Assembly (NCBI RefSeq): GCF_004797125.1
Contig: NZ_CP038810.1
Coordinates: 1,984,001 to 2,048,000, forward strand
DNA: 64,000 nt
Direction: 5' to 3'
Origin: Flavobacterium sangjuense
GTDB lineage: Bacteria > Bacteroidota > Bacteroidia > Flavobacteriales > Flavobacteriaceae
Under the pieces are notes generated by a model that worked only from the letters and a program-made list of their open reading frames with translations, was not told the DNA's origin and searched no databases. Numbering within the stretch: position 1 is the first letter of the stretch; each line of letters starts with the position of its first letter. The translations under genes were made by a program, and so were the position numbers. Shown here piece by piece: positions 1-10,646 of the stretch.

Positions 1-274
1 CCGCATTTCTATACAACACATTTACAACAACAGGAATTTCAATTTTGCCATTTACCAAACGATATTGGTTTGGGTTTCGTAAAGCATTTTCAGTAAATTC
101 CTCGATTTGACTCATCTTTACAGCCAGTTCCGGATTTTCTTTTAATTGTCTTTCCAGTACTTCCTGAGAAGCACAAGCTCTTTTTGATACTTTAGGGGTG
201 ATTTGTGAATCATCTTCTTTTTGACAAGAAAACAAAGCCATAATGATGGCTAAGGATAAACAGGTTTTTTTCAT
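1..274 (-). CDS. Putative metalloprotease-type lipoprotein, N-terminal fragment
   Basis: This is the first 91 codons of a leftward gene that runs off the window. The start ATG (272-274) opens a lipoprotein signal with lipobox ALFSC and Cys17, followed by a charged linker. Residues 33-65 form a helical propeptide-like stretch. The visible end, KIEIPVVVNVLYRN, resembles the entry into the catalytic domain of M43 (pappalysin/cytophagalysin) zinc proteases of Bacteroidota, which often read IPVVVHVVY. The HExxH zinc site would lie beyond the edge and cannot be seen, so the family is an inference from the propeptide and first strand only. Lipoprotein export is well supported. Confidence 0.5.
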   Translation of the reverse strand, partial: MKKTCLSLAIIMALFSCQKEDDSQITPKVSKRACASQEVLERQLKENPELAVKMSQIEEFTENALRNPNQYRLVNGKIEIPVVVNVLYRNA

Positions 275-485
275 TTTAATTTGGGTTTTTTTTCGCTGCG
301 CTCCAGATTAAATAATTTTCTTAATCTCAAATGCCTCGAGTGGTTAATTAATTAGCACAATTTTATGAAATATTTTAGCAGTTTGCTAAAAAAGGATGGC
401 TACTTTTCAACAAATCGATGAACAACATCAATTTTTAGGATTAACCATTAATTGCCCAATAAAAAAGAAAGAAATAAACTATAGG

Positions 486-1127
486 TTAATTATTGAAAAT
501 ATAATTCAAAATATTAGCACCCATTTTTAATGCTTTTTCGCGCACTTCTTTTGGGTCATTATGAACTTCCGGATCTTCCCAGCCATCGCCCAAATCACAT
601 TCAAACGTGTAGAGCAATACCAATCGGTTGTCAATAAAAATCCCAAACGCTTGCGGACGTTTGCCATCGTGTTCATGGATTTTTGGTAATCCATTGGCGA
701 AAAGATTTGGCTTTTGAAAAATAGGATGGTTTGCAGGCACTTCAACCAAATCATTGTTAGGGAAAATACGTTTTATTTCTCTGCGGATATATTGATCCAT
801 ACCATAATTGTCATCGGCATGAAGAAATCCACCGGAAAGTAAATAGTTTCTCAGGTTGCTGATTTCGGCATCGCTAAAAACCACATTGCCATGACCAGTC
901 ATGTGTACAAAAGGGTAAGAGAAGATTTCAGAACTTCCGGGTTCAACCGTAGCCGGTTTTGGTTTGATATAGGTATTAATCGTTTGATTGGCGTATTTTA
1001 TAAGGTTTGGCAATGAAGTCGGATTCGAATACCAATCACCACCGCCACTGTATTTTAGCAACGCAATTTCCTGAGAGAAACCTGTTGCTGAAATCAATAC
1101 AATAAAAAGGAAAAATAGTTTTTTCAT
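486..1127 (-). CDS. DUF4159 domain-containing exported protein
   Basis: A 213-aa protein with a clear signal peptide (residues 1-19, ending GFSQ). I chose the ATG at 1127 because the longer upstream reading frame would lie inside rsmE and would bury the signal peptide. The mature part matches DUF4159, a domain resembling a glutamine-amidotransferase-like fold. Visible family blocks are HMTGHGN (76-82), LSGGFLHADDNYG (97-109) and a C-terminal RLVLLYTFECDLGDGWED. It starts 1 bp after the rsmE stop, so it is translationally coupled to the rsmE-tsaD group. In Bacteroidota, DUF4159 genes often sit near BatA/MoxR-type envelope genes. Its biochemical role is unknown. Confidence 0.8.
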   Translation of the reverse strand: MKKLFFLFIVLISATGFSQEIALLKYSGGGDWYSNPTSLPNLIKYANQTINTYIKPKPATVEPGSSEIFSYPFVHMTGHGNVVFSDAEISNLRNYLLSGGFLHADDNYGMDQYIRREIKRIFPNNDLVEVPANHPIFQKPNLFANGLPKIHEHDGKRPQAFGIFIDNRLVLLYTFECDLGDGWEDPEVHNDPKEVREKALKMGANILNYIFNN

Positions 1128-1128
1128 G

Positions 1129-1836
1129 TTAAGCTTCATTCTTAAAAACCACGCTGTGACAAGCCACAATAGCAGCTGTTTCTGTACGTAACCGTGTTGT
1201 TCCCAAAGATACAGGAATAAAATTAGCAGCAATCGCCTGTTGGATTTCTTTAACAGAAAAATCACCTTCAGGACCAATCAGTATGGTTACGTCTTCATTG
1301 GGTTTTAATTCATTTTTCAACGATTTCTTAGCTGTTTCCTCGCAATGTGCAATAAATAATTGTCCGGAATTTTGAGTTTTGACAAAATCTTTAAAGCTGA
1401 TAGGGTCGTTTAATTTTGGCAAATAATAATGCAAAGATTGCTTCATCGCTGATTCTAAAATCTTCTGAAACCGATCTATTTTGATTACCTTTCTTTCGGA
1501 ATGCTCACAGATAATTGGCGTTATTTCCTGGATTCCAATTTCGGTTGCTTTTTCCAAAAACCATTCGTAGCGTTCGTTCATTTTGGTAGGAGCAACAGCT
1601 AAATGCAAACGAAATTTTGATGCTTGCTGTTTCTCAAAAGAAACAATTTTTACGGTACATTTATTATCTGATGCAATGGTAATTTCGGTTGTAAATAAAA
1701 AGCCTAAACCATTTGTAACGTGTAAAATATCGCTTTCTTTTTTACGCAGCACTTTAATAATATGCTTGCTTTCTTCTTTGTCAAAAACAAAGGAAGTCTG
1801 GGTTTCGTTTATCGTTGGATTATAGAATAACTGCAT
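1129..1836 (-). CDS. rsmE: 16S rRNA (uracil-1498-N3)-methyltransferase RsmE
   Basis: A 235-aa SPOUT-class methyltransferase that methylates N3 of U1498 in 16S rRNA in the assembled 30S subunit, using SAM. The C-terminal trefoil-knot motifs are present: ILIGPEGDFS around 185-194 and LGTTRLRTETAA at 211-222, the SAM-binding knot. The N-terminal PUA-like part begins MQLFYNPTI. Length is typical (about 235-245). It lies 5 bp after the tsaD stop and 1 bp before the DUF4159 start, so the three genes probably share a transcript starting upstream of tsaD. Confidence 0.95.
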   Translation of the reverse strand: MQLFYNPTINETQTSFVFDKEESKHIIKVLRKKESDILHVTNGLGFLFTTEITIASDNKCTVKIVSFEKQQASKFRLHLAVAPTKMNERYEWFLEKATEIGIQEITPIICEHSERKVIKIDRFQKILESAMKQSLHYYLPKLNDPISFKDFVKTQNSGQLFIAHCEETAKKSLKNELKPNEDVTILIGPEGDFSVKEIQQAIAANFIPVSLGTTRLRTETAAIVACHSVVFKNEA

Positions 1837-1841
1837 CGTTT

Positions 1842-2864
1842 TTAAAATTCTATTCGTGCTTTAGAAACCACATTAGCATCCGAAAATTTATCGTGTAAAT
1901 ATTTTTGATAACCTACAATTCCAATCATCGCAGCGTTGTCTGTAGTGTATTCAAATTTGGGAACAAAAGTTTTCCAGCCGTATTTGCTCTCAGCATCTTT
2001 CAACGTCTGACGAATACCCGAATTCGCAGAGACACCACCACCAATCGCAATCTGGTTTATTCCTGTTTCGGCTACAGCCAATTTCAATTTATCCATTAAA
2101 ATTTCGATAATGGTATGCTGCACCGAAGCACAGATATCGGCTTTGTTTTCTTCGATGAAGTTTGGATTTTCGTGCACATTTTTCTGAACAAAATAGAGTA
2201 TCTGTGTTTTTAAACCGGAGAAACTAAAGTTCAAGCCCGGAATTTTTGGTTTGGTAAACGGATATTTTTTTGGATTACCTTCTTTGGCAAATTGGTCAAT
2301 CAATGGGCCGCCGGGATAAGGAAAGCCTAATATTTTTGCTGTTTTGTCAAAAGCTTCACCAACAGCATCATCAGTAGTTTCGCCAATAATTTCCATATTG
2401 AAAAAGTCATTGACTTTCACAATTTGAGTATGTCCACCCGAAATGGTCAAGGCCAAAAATGGAAATTCAGGTTTGTCAAATCCTTCTTCGTCAATAAAAT
2501 GTGCCAGAATATGAGCATGCATGTGATTCACAGCAATCAGCGGAATATTCAAAGCCATAGCTAAAGATTTTGCAAAAGAAGTGCCCACCAAAAGTGAACC
2601 CATCAATCCCGGGCCTTGGGTAAAAGCGATAGCTGACAACTGATTTTTAGTGACATTAGCTTTCTTTAATGCCACGTCAATAACCGGAACAATATTCTGT
2701 TGGTGTGCTCTAGAAGCCAGTTCAGGAACGACACCACCATACTCTTCATGAATGCTTTGTCTGGCTACAACATTGGAAAGAACAACATCATTTCTTAAAA
2801 CTGCAGCTGCAGTATCGTCGCATGAACTTTCAATAGCCAGTATAAAAACTTCTTCAGGATGCAT
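1842..2864 (-). CDS. tsaD: tRNA N6-adenosine threonylcarbamoyltransferase TsaD
   Basis: A 340-aa ASKHA-fold protein that transfers the threonylcarbamoyl group onto A37 of ANN-decoding tRNAs (t6A), together with TsaB and TsaE. The family signature AIESSCDDTAAAV lies at 10-22, the metal-binding HMHAH at 114-118, and the late GGGVSANSGIR and TTDNAAMIG blocks are intact. The ATG at 2864 gives the family's normal length. The frame stays open upstream, but a promoter-like -7 element lies inside that extension, which argues against a longer protein. It is divergent from tamB and heads the tsaD-rsmE-DUF4159 group. Confidence 0.96.
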   Translation of the reverse strand: MHPEEVFILAIESSCDDTAAAVLRNDVVLSNVVARQSIHEEYGGVVPELASRAHQQNIVPVIDVALKKANVTKNQLSAIAFTQGPGLMGSLLVGTSFAKSLAMALNIPLIAVNHMHAHILAHFIDEEGFDKPEFPFLALTISGGHTQIVKVNDFFNMEIIGETTDDAVGEAFDKTAKILGFPYPGGPLIDQFAKEGNPKKYPFTKPKIPGLNFSFSGLKTQILYFVQKNVHENPNFIEENKADICASVQHTIIEILMDKLKLAVAETGINQIAIGGGVSANSGIRQTLKDAESKYGWKTFVPKFEYTTDNAAMIGIVGYQKYLHDKFSDANVVSKARIEF

Positions 2865-2929
2865 AAAAGGCGCAATTTTTGATTTATATTTGACAGTCGA
2901 TCTGAGAAAATCAAATGTAAAGATTTTTA

Positions 2930-2956
2930 CAAAGGTAATTTTCTTTCCCAAGTCAA
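2930..2956 (-). promoter_or_regulatory. Putative tsaD promoter (Bacteroidota type)
   Basis: On the minus strand, TACCTTTG (2937-2930) matches the -7 consensus TAnnTTTG. A TTG at 2956-2954 lies 16 nt upstream, one base short of the usual 17-23 spacing. It would give a leader of about 60 nt to the tsaD ATG. Confidence 0.45.
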
Positions 2957-2964
2957 AAGAATAA

Positions 2965-5900
2965 TTGGAAAAAATTAAAACAAATAACGGTTTTAAAAGA
3001 TTTCGAAAAATACTTATCCGCACTATTATTGCGCTGTTACTGCTATTGTTACTGCTAAGCATAGCGCTTTCTCTTCCGGTTGTGCAAACTAAAATTGCAC
3101 ATTATGCCACCGATAAAATCAACAAAGAATACGGAACTCACATCAATATTGAAGAAGTTGCTGTAACTTTTTTTGGTGGCGTTAAACTCAAAAAAGTTTT
3201 GATTTTAGACCATCATAACGATACGCTGATTTATTCACAACGTATTAAAACCAGTATTTTAGATTTGAACAAGCTCATAAATGGGAAGTTGCTTTTTGGT
3301 GATTTGCGATTGGATTATTTTTATTTGCAAATCAAGAATTACAAAGGAGAGAAACACACGAGTTTGGATGTATTTGTTGATGCTTTTGATGATGGAAAAA
3401 AGGCTAGTGGTAAGTTTCTGATGAAATCGAAGAATGTTTATCTTACCAACAGCCGTTTTGTTATGCTGGATTATAACAGACCAAATCCCAAAGATGTTGA
3501 TTTTACCAAATTAAATGCACACCTAAAAGATTTTCAAATCAAAGGTCCAAATGTTACGACAAATATAAACTCCATGACTTTCCACGACCATCGTGGTGTT
3601 CAGGTCGACAATTTAGCAGCAAATTTTACGTATACCAAGTCAAATATAATTCTGGAGAAGTTAGAAGTAACTACCAAAGAATCTTTTTTGAAAGGTCATG
3701 TAGTTTTAAAATACAACAAAGACAATCATGATTTTAGTGATTTTAATAATCGGGTAAAATTTGATGTAACCCTTGACAGCACTACATTGGCAACCAATGA
3801 CATTCGTCATTTTTATAAAGAATTGGATAAAAACCAAAAGTTTTCCCTGAAGTCAAAAATCAAAGGAACACTAAATGATTTTTACGCGACCAATGTTGAT
3901 TTAAAAGATTATAAATTTTCGACCATCAGAGGCGATGTCAATTTTAAAAATCTGTTCCCACGTGCTCCCGGAAAGTTTTATATGAAGGGAGATTTCAAAC
4001 GAATAACCTCAAATTATACCGATTTAACGAAACTGTTGCCGAATATTCTCGGGAAAAAACTGCCAACTTCTTTGCATAAACTTGGGCAGTTTAATTTTGT
4101 CGGAGATATTGAAGTCACGCAACAATACATTAATGCCGATTTTGTGATGAATACGGCACTCGGAATAATTGAATCCGATTTGCATATGTCTGATATCAAT
4201 AACATTGACAACGCTAAATACAACGGAAATATCATTTTGGATGGTTTTGATGTTGGCGACTTAATCAATGATAAAACCATCGGTAAAGTGAGTATGAATA
4301 TTGATGTTGATGGTAAAGGATTTACTCGAAAATACATCAACACCTCTTTTGCAGGCGATGTTTATCAATTGAAATATAACGGTTATAATTACACCAAAAT
4401 TATTGTAGACGGTAGCTTCAAACAGCCAATATTTAAAGGAGAATTCTATGTAAATGATCCAAATTTATTTATGGATTTCAACGGAATTCTGGACTTATCC
4501 AAAAAAGAAAACATCTACGATTTCCACTCCAAAATTGATTATGCCAATTTGGTAAAACTGAACTTTATTAAAGATTCCATTTCTGTTTTTAAAGGCGATA
4601 TCGTAGTAAAAGCAACCGGAAATTCTTTTGACAATCTGAAAGGAAATCTGTTACTTACGAATTCCTCTTACCAAAATAAAAAAGACTTGTTTTTTGTGGA
4701 TTACCTAAACATCAATTCGAGTTTTGATGCCAATGGAGAAAGAGCAATTGTTATCAATTCTCCTGATGCCATTGATGGTTCGGTGGTTGGAAAATATAAA
4801 TTCAACCAATTACAGAAAATGGTAGAGAATTCTTTGGGAAGTTTTTATTCCAATTACAAACCCAATAAAGTGCTACCCAATCAATACCTGAAATTTGATT
4901 TTGATTTAAACAGTAAAATTATAGAGATATTTAATCCGGATATTTCTCTTGCCAAAAACACAAAATTAAAAGGAAACATTAGTTCGGACAGCAAGAATTT
5001 CAAACTCGATTTCAGTTCCCCAAAAGTAGTTGCCTATGACAATACGTTTGATAACATTTTAGTTCAGGTTGACAACAGAAATCCTTTGTATAATGCCTAT
5101 GTTCAATTAGATTCGATAAAAACGAAGCATTATAAAATCAGGGATTTTAGTATGATTAATACGTTTTCGAATGATACGCTACAATTCAGAACCGAGTTTA
5201 AAGGCGGAAAAAAAGGCAATGATTTTTACAATCTGAATTTTTATCACACGATAAATAATGAGAATAATAACGTGGTTGGTTTTAACAAATCTGAACTGCA
5301 GTTCAAAGATTATTTATGGTTTTTAAATGAAAAGGAAAACCCTGAAAAAAGTAAAATTGTCTTTGATAAAAAACTCAGCAATTTCTCGTTCAATGATATA
5401 GTTCTGTCACACGGAAACGAAAGCATCAATTTTATTGGCTCATGGAATGGTAAGAGGAATAAGGATTTGCAGCTCACATTTGACAATGTCAATCTGAATA
5501 AAGTCACGCCCGATGTCGAGAAATTTAAGTTTGACGGAAACCTAAACGGGAAGATTAATTTCAAACAAAGCAATGCCATTTTTCAGCCTACATCAACCTT
5601 GCAGATAGACAGTCTAAAAGTCAATGATATTGCGCTTGGGAAAATGAATTTGGATATTCAGGGAGACGAAACATTGCGTAAATTTCATTTGAATTCCAAT
5701 TTAGAAAATCAAAATGTAGAAGCTTTTGCTGCCAATGGAGACATTCAGATTGTTGATGACAAAACCTTATTAGACATTGATTTGAGTTTTGATAAATTCA
5801 ACCTTGGCGTCCTAGGAAAAATAGGAGGAGATGTTATTACCAATATTAGAGGATTTGCTTCCGGAAACGCCAGAATTGATGGTGATATTAACGATTTAGA

Positions 5901-7482
5901 TTATAACGGAAGACTGTTTGTTGATGAGGCCGGATTGACAATTCCGTATCTAAATACCGATTATGTGTTTGATAAGAATTCCGTAGTTGATGTTACCGAA
6001 AACAAATTTATAATCAGGGAAACCAATATTACCGATACTAAATTCAATACCAAAGGAAATTTGAGCGGCTATATCAAGCACAAACAATTTGGCGATTGGC
6101 AGTTGGATTTGTCTATTTATGCCAAACGACTTTTGGCTTTAAATACGGTCGATCAGGAAGATGCGGCTTATTATGGAAATGCTTTTATGAATGGCTCGGC
6201 AAGTATAAAAGGGCCAACCGGCAATTTGATGATAAAAGTGGATGCGGAATCCGCTAAAGGGACGGATATTAAAATTCCGATAAACGATGCCGAAGCCATT
6301 GAAGACAGCAAATACATTCGTTTTAAAACGCCTGAAGAAAAGAAAAAGAAGGCAAATGCAAACGTTGCGCAGGCTAATAATTACAACGGACTTGAATTGG
6401 AATTTAATTTTGAGATTACCGAAATTGCCAATATTGAAGTAATTCTTAACAGAGAAAGTGGCCACGGTATGAAAGGCAAAGGAAACGGAACGCTGCTGTT
6501 TAGAATCAACACCTTAGGAAAATTCCAAATGTTCGGAGATTTCTCAGTGGTTTCCGGTTCCTATAATTTTAAATACGGTGGATTAATTGATAAGAAATTC
6601 GATGTAAAAAAAGGAGGCTCTATAAATTGGACTGGAGATCCAATGGCAGCAGTTTTAAATCTTGAAGCCGTTTATAAAACTACCGCAAATCCTGCGGTTT
6701 TAATTGACAATCCATCATTCAATAAAAAGGTTGATGTTGAAGTTATTATTGGTGTCAAAGGAAATTTGACCAGTCCTGAACCCGATTTTAATATCAATTT
6801 TCCAAATGTCGGAAGCTCATTAAAATCGGAGATTCAATATAAACTGGATGATAAAGATGCCAGACAAACGCAGGCGCTTTACCTGCTTTCTACAGGTAGT
6901 TTCTTGAGTCAGGATGGAGTTAACCAAAATCAGTTATCCAATAATTTATTTGAAAAGGCCAGTAGTCTTTTTAGTGACATATTCTCGGGAGATAATGATA
7001 AGATTTCTATAGCACCTGAATATATTGTTGCCGACAGAACTCCGGGACAACAAACGGACGGACGATTTGGCGTTACCGTTTCTTCTAAAATAAATGACCG
7101 AATTACGGTTAACGGTAAAGTCGGTGTACCTGTTGGCGGAATTACCGAAACTGCCATTGTTGGCGACCTTGAAGTGCAGTACCGTGTGAATAGAGACGGT
7201 ACGCTTAATTTGAGAGTATTCAATAAAGAAAATGACATTACTTATATTGGTCAGGGAATTGGATACACTCAAGGAATAGGAATGTCTTACGAAGTTGACT
7301 TTGATACTTTTAAAGAATTGGTAAACAAGATTTTCAAAAAAGACGTAATTGAAACAATTCCACCCAATGTCAAAATCGAGGTAGATGATTCAATGCTTCC
7401 TGATAGTATTGAGAAACCCGAAGAAAAAGACAAGAAAAATGTAGAGCTAAAGCCAAACCAAGAGGCAATTCCGGTTGAGTAA
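2965..7482 (+). CDS. tamB: TamB-like translocation/assembly module protein (DUF490)
   Basis: A 1505-aa inner-membrane-anchored giant. Residues about 15-35 form one leucine-rich transmembrane segment (IIALLLLLLLLSIALS). The rest is repetitive beta-strand sequence of the AsmA/TamB bridge type, ending in the conserved C-terminal TamB domain (about 1050-1440). That domain carries typical motifs such as GNGTLLFRINTLGKFQMFGD and the QALYLLSTGSFL block. In other bacteria TamB-like proteins span the periplasm and move phospholipid or assist outer-membrane proteins. The start is a TTG immediately after an in-frame TAA, so no longer protein is possible; no ATG gives a better N-terminus. The last 50 residues are a charged tail rich in E, P and K. 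Confidence 0.9.
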   Translation: MEKIKTNNGFKRFRKILIRTIIALLLLLLLLSIALSLPVVQTKIAHYATDKINKEYGTHINIEEVAVTFFGGVKLKKVLILDHHNDTLIYSQRIKTSILDLNKLINGKLLFGDLRLDYFYLQIKNYKGEKHTSLDVFVDAFDDGKKASGKFLMKSKNVYLTNSRFVMLDYNRPNPKDVDFTKLNAHLKDFQIKGPNVTTNINSMTFHDHRGVQVDNLAANFTYTKSNIILEKLEVTTKESFLKGHVVLKYNKDNHDFSDFNNRVKFDVTLDSTTLATNDIRHFYKELDKNQKFSLKSKIKGTLNDFYATNVDLKDYKFSTIRGDVNFKNLFPRAPGKFYMKGDFKRITSNYTDLTKLLPNILGKKLPTSLHKLGQFNFVGDIEVTQQYINADFVMNTALGIIESDLHMSDINNIDNAKYNGNIILDGFDVGDLINDKTIGKVSMNIDVDGKGFTRKYINTSFAGDVYQLKYNGYNYTKIIVDGSFKQPIFKGEFYVNDPNLFMDFNGILDLSKKENIYDFHSKIDYANLVKLNFIKDSISVFKGDIVVKATGNSFDNLKGNLLLTNSSYQNKKDLFFVDYLNINSSFDANGERAIVINSPDAIDGSVVGKYKFNQLQKMVENSLGSFYSNYKPNKVLPNQYLKFDFDLNSKIIEIFNPDISLAKNTKLKGNISSDSKNFKLDFSSPKVVAYDNTFDNILVQVDNRNPLYNAYVQLDSIKTKHYKIRDFSMINTFSNDTLQFRTEFKGGKKGNDFYNLNFYHTINNENNNVVGFNKSELQFKDYLWFLNEKENPEKSKIVFDKKLSNFSFNDIVLSHGNESINFIGSWNGKRNKDLQLTFDNVNLNKVTPDVEKFKFDGNLNGKINFKQSNAIFQPTSTLQIDSLKVNDIALGKMNLDIQGDETLRKFHLNSNLENQNVEAFAANGDIQIVDDKTLLDIDLSFDKFNLGVLGKIGGDVITNIRGFASGNARIDGDINDLDYNGRLFVDEAGLTIPYLNTDYVFDKNSVVDVTENKFIIRETNITDTKFNTKGNLSGYIKHKQFGDWQLDLSIYAKRLLALNTVDQEDAAYYGNAFMNGSASIKGPTGNLMIKVDAESAKGTDIKIPINDAEAIEDSKYIRFKTPEEKKKKANANVAQANNYNGLELEFNFEITEIANIEVILNRESGHGMKGKGNGTLLFRINTLGKFQMFGDFSVVSGSYNFKYGGLIDKKFDVKKGGSINWTGDPMAAVLNLEAVYKTTANPAVLIDNPSFNKKVDVEVIIGVKGNLTSPEPDFNINFPNVGSSLKSEIQYKLDDKDARQTQALYLLSTGSFLSQDGVNQNQLSNNLFEKASSLFSDIFSGDNDKISIAPEYIVADRTPGQQTDGRFGVTVSSKINDRITVNGKVGVPVGGITETAIVGDLEVQYRVNRDGTLNLRVFNKENDITYIGQGIGYTQGIGMSYEVDFDTFKELVNKIFKKDVIETIPPNVKIEVDDSMLPDSIEKPEEKDKKNVELKPNQEAIPVE

Positions 7483-7628
7483 TTGCATCGCAATCTCGCT
7501 AAAAATCTAATAAATTAAAAAAACTTATCAACTAAAACGTTTGAATTTGTTCATTATATTAATAATATAATAATATGGGTCAAACAATGGTTCTTCTTTG
7601 CTAATTTTACATTTTAATACTAAAAAAA

Positions 7629-8615
7629 ATGCCAAAAGCTATAAAAAAAATTGGTGTACTGACTTCAGGAGGTGATTCACCCGGAATGAATGCAGCCATT
7701 CGTTCAGTAGTTAGAACTTGCGCCTATCACAACATTGAATGTACCGGTATTTACAGAGGTTACCAGGGAATGATTGAAGGCGATTTTAAAGAAATGGGAG
7801 CAAGAAGCGTTAACAACATCGTAAACAAAGGTGGAACCATTCTAAAATCTGCGCGGTCAAAAGAATTTATGACTGTGGAAGGCAGAAAAAAAGCCCATCA
7901 AAATTTAGTGAATGCCAACATCGATGCTTTAGTAGTTATCGGTGGAGATGGTTCTTTTACCGGTGCCGAAGTTTTTAACAATGAATTTGGCTATCCTGTA
8001 ATGGGAATTCCAGGCACTATTGATAATGATATTTTTGGCACAAGCCATACATTAGGATTTGATACCGCTTTGAATACAGTGGTAGAATGCATCGATAAAA
8101 TCAGAGATACTGCCAGTTCACACAACCGTCTTTTTCTTGTCGAAGTTATGGGAAGAGATGCAGGTCACATTGCTCTAAATGCCGGAATTGGCGCAGGAGC
8201 AGAAGAAATCCTTATTCCTGAACAGGATTTAGGTTTGGAACGTCTGTTGGAGTCATTGCGTAAAAGTAAGGCTTCCGGAAAATCATCAAGTATTGTGGTT
8301 ATTGCCGAAGGCGATAAAATAGGGAAAAGTGTATTCGAACTTAAAGATTATATAGAAGAGAATATGCCTGAATACGACATCCGTGTTTCCGTTTTGGGAC
8401 ATATGCAGCGAGGCGGCGCACCATCTTGTTTCGACAGAGTGTTAGCCTCACGTCTTGGTGTAAAAGCTGTGGAATCACTATTGGAAGGAAAATCAAATTT
8501 TATGGTGGGTATCTTAAATGATAAAGTCGCACTTACACCATTAGAAAATGCCATCAAAGGTCATTCAGAAATAGACAGAGAATTATTAAGAGTATCTGAT
8601 ATCATGTCAACATAA
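7629..8615 (+). CDS. pfkA: ATP-dependent 6-phosphofructokinase
   Basis: A 328-aa phosphofructokinase that phosphorylates fructose-6-phosphate at the committed step of glycolysis. The ATP-binding start VLTSGGDSPGMNAAIR, the IGGDGSFTGA loop, the catalytic GIPGTIDNDI (Asp acts as base) and MGRDAGHIAL are all present. The GGDGS form with Gly after Asp is typical of ATP-using rather than pyrophosphate-using enzymes. Length fits the bacterial PfkA class. It is followed by the GAPDH gene after 117 bp that contain two repeats, so the two glycolytic genes are neighbours but not tightly coupled. Confidence 0.96.
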   Translation: MPKAIKKIGVLTSGGDSPGMNAAIRSVVRTCAYHNIECTGIYRGYQGMIEGDFKEMGARSVNNIVNKGGTILKSARSKEFMTVEGRKKAHQNLVNANIDALVVIGGDGSFTGAEVFNNEFGYPVMGIPGTIDNDIFGTSHTLGFDTALNTVVECIDKIRDTASSHNRLFLVEVMGRDAGHIALNAGIGAGAEEILIPEQDLGLERLLESLRKSKASGKSSSIVVIAEGDKIGKSVFELKDYIEENMPEYDIRVSVLGHMQRGGAPSCFDRVLASRLGVKAVESLLEGKSNFMVGILNDKVALTPLENAIKGHSEIDRELLRVSDIMST

Positions 8616-8618
8616 AGA

Positions 8619-8680
8619 GGGGATTTGGTTATTTGGTTATTCGGTAATTCGGTAACAAATAACCAAATAACCAGATTAAC
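8619..8680 (+). repeat. Octamer-grid inverted repeat, copy 1
   Basis: Eight-base units GGGGATTT, GGTTATTT, GGTTATTC and GGTAATTC run rightwards, then AAATAACC, AAATAACC and AGATTAAC form the inverted arm. The two arms can pair into a long hairpin. This is one of five loci of the same family in the window (others at 24357, 25532, 25980 and 34142). Confidence 0.85.
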
Positions 8681-8701
8681 ACCCGAGGCCAAAGGCCGAA
8701 T
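8681..8701 (+). repeat. Constant-flank hairpin repeat, copy 1
   Basis: ACCCGAG, then stem GGCC, loop AAA, stem GGCC, then CGAA. It shares its flanks (A[CT][CT]CGAG and CGAA) with elements at 10801, 29731 and 31248 while the stem sequence differs. Confidence 0.6.
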
Positions 8702-8726
8702 TGAACGAAGTTAAATTAACAATTAA

Positions 8727-9740
<1,014 letters not shown>

Positions 9741-9742
9741 CT

Positions 9743-9770
9743 CATAACTCATAATTCATAACTCATAATT
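9743..9770 (+). repeat. 14-bp direct repeat before the BadF kinase gene
   Basis: CATAACTCATAATT occurs twice in tandem (9743-9756 and 9757-9770), built from two 7-bp half-units. It ends 4 bp before the next start codon and would sit over its ribosome-binding region. Confidence 0.85.
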
Positions 9771-9774
9771 CCAT

Positions 9775-10626
9775 ATGAAATTACTAGTTGATAGTGGATC
9801 TACCAAAGCCGATTGGATTGCCATTGATGATAACGGAAAAGTACTTTTCACTACGCAGACACTGGGTTTAAATCCGGAAGTTTTAGATGAAGCCGAAATA
9901 ATCAATCGTTTGGAAGACAAATTCGATATTTCGCATAATAAAGACAAAGCTTCGCATCTTTTCTTTTACGGTGCCGGTTGTGGAACCGATAGAATGAAAA
10001 ACTTTTTGACCAAAGTGTTTAAGCAATATTTTACCAAAGCGATTGTTTCGGTTTATGAAGATACCTATGCCGCGGTTTATGCGACCACGCCAAAAGACGA
10101 AGAAGCCATAGTGTGCATCCTTGGAACAGGTTCTAACTGTAGTTATTTTGATGGTAAAGTGTTGCATCAAAAAGTGCAATCGTTAGGCTATATCGCCATG
10201 GATGATTGTTCAGGAAATCGTTTTGGAAGACATTTGTTACGAGGGTATTCTTTTAACAAAATGCCGGCTGAATTAGCCAAAGAATTTCAGGAAGAGTACA
10301 ATCTTGATCCGGATTATATCAAGCATAATTTATACAAAGAGCCTAATCCAAATGCCTATTTGGCAACCTTTGCCAAGTTTTTGATTAAACACAAAGACAC
10401 CGATTTCTGCAAAAAATATATCTACGCCGAACTGGAAGATTTTGTAGAAAACTATATCATGCAATTTGAAAATCACAAAGAAGTGCCGGTGCATTTTGTG
10501 GGTTCAATAGCGTTTTATCTGAAAGATGAATTAGAAGAAATTTTAAACAAATACGATATCAAAATTGGCAACGTACTCCGAAGACCAATTGACGGTTTGA
10601 TTGCGTATCATATTTTGAATAAATAA
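9775..10626 (+). CDS. BadF/BadG-type ATPase, probable N-acetylhexosamine kinase
   Basis: A 283-aa ASKHA-fold protein. The phosphate-1 loop LVDSGSTKADWIAID opens the protein; CILGTGSNCSYFDGK in the middle is the phosphate-2 loop; DDCSGNRFGRHLL follows. These match the BadF/BadG/BcrA/BcrD family, which in eukaryotes and many bacteria includes N-acetylglucosamine and N-acetylmuramic acid kinases. Neighbouring GAPDH and methylglyoxal synthase genes, and the cell-wall hydrolases elsewhere in the window, suit a role in amino-sugar salvage. The exact substrate cannot be read from the sequence. A terminator follows at 10761. Confidence 0.75.
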   Translation: MKLLVDSGSTKADWIAIDDNGKVLFTTQTLGLNPEVLDEAEIINRLEDKFDISHNKDKASHLFFYGAGCGTDRMKNFLTKVFKQYFTKAIVSVYEDTYAAVYATTPKDEEAIVCILGTGSNCSYFDGKVLHQKVQSLGYIAMDDCSGNRFGRHLLRGYSFNKMPAELAKEFQEEYNLDPDYIKHNLYKEPNPNAYLATFAKFLIKHKDTDFCKKYIYAELEDFVENYIMQFENHKEVPVHFVGSIAFYLKDELEEILNKYDIKIGNVLRRPIDGLIAYHILNK

Positions 10627-10646
10627 AATAACGTCATTGCTTCGGG

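Noticed and set aside
373..391. Terminator hairpin TTTTAGCA-GTT-TGCTAAAA
   Set aside because: The stem is good, but neither strand has a T tract directly after it, so termination is not supported.
6139..7272. Several 100-codon leftward frames inside tamB
   Set aside because: They are antisense shadows of the long, well-supported tamB frame with no domain of their own.
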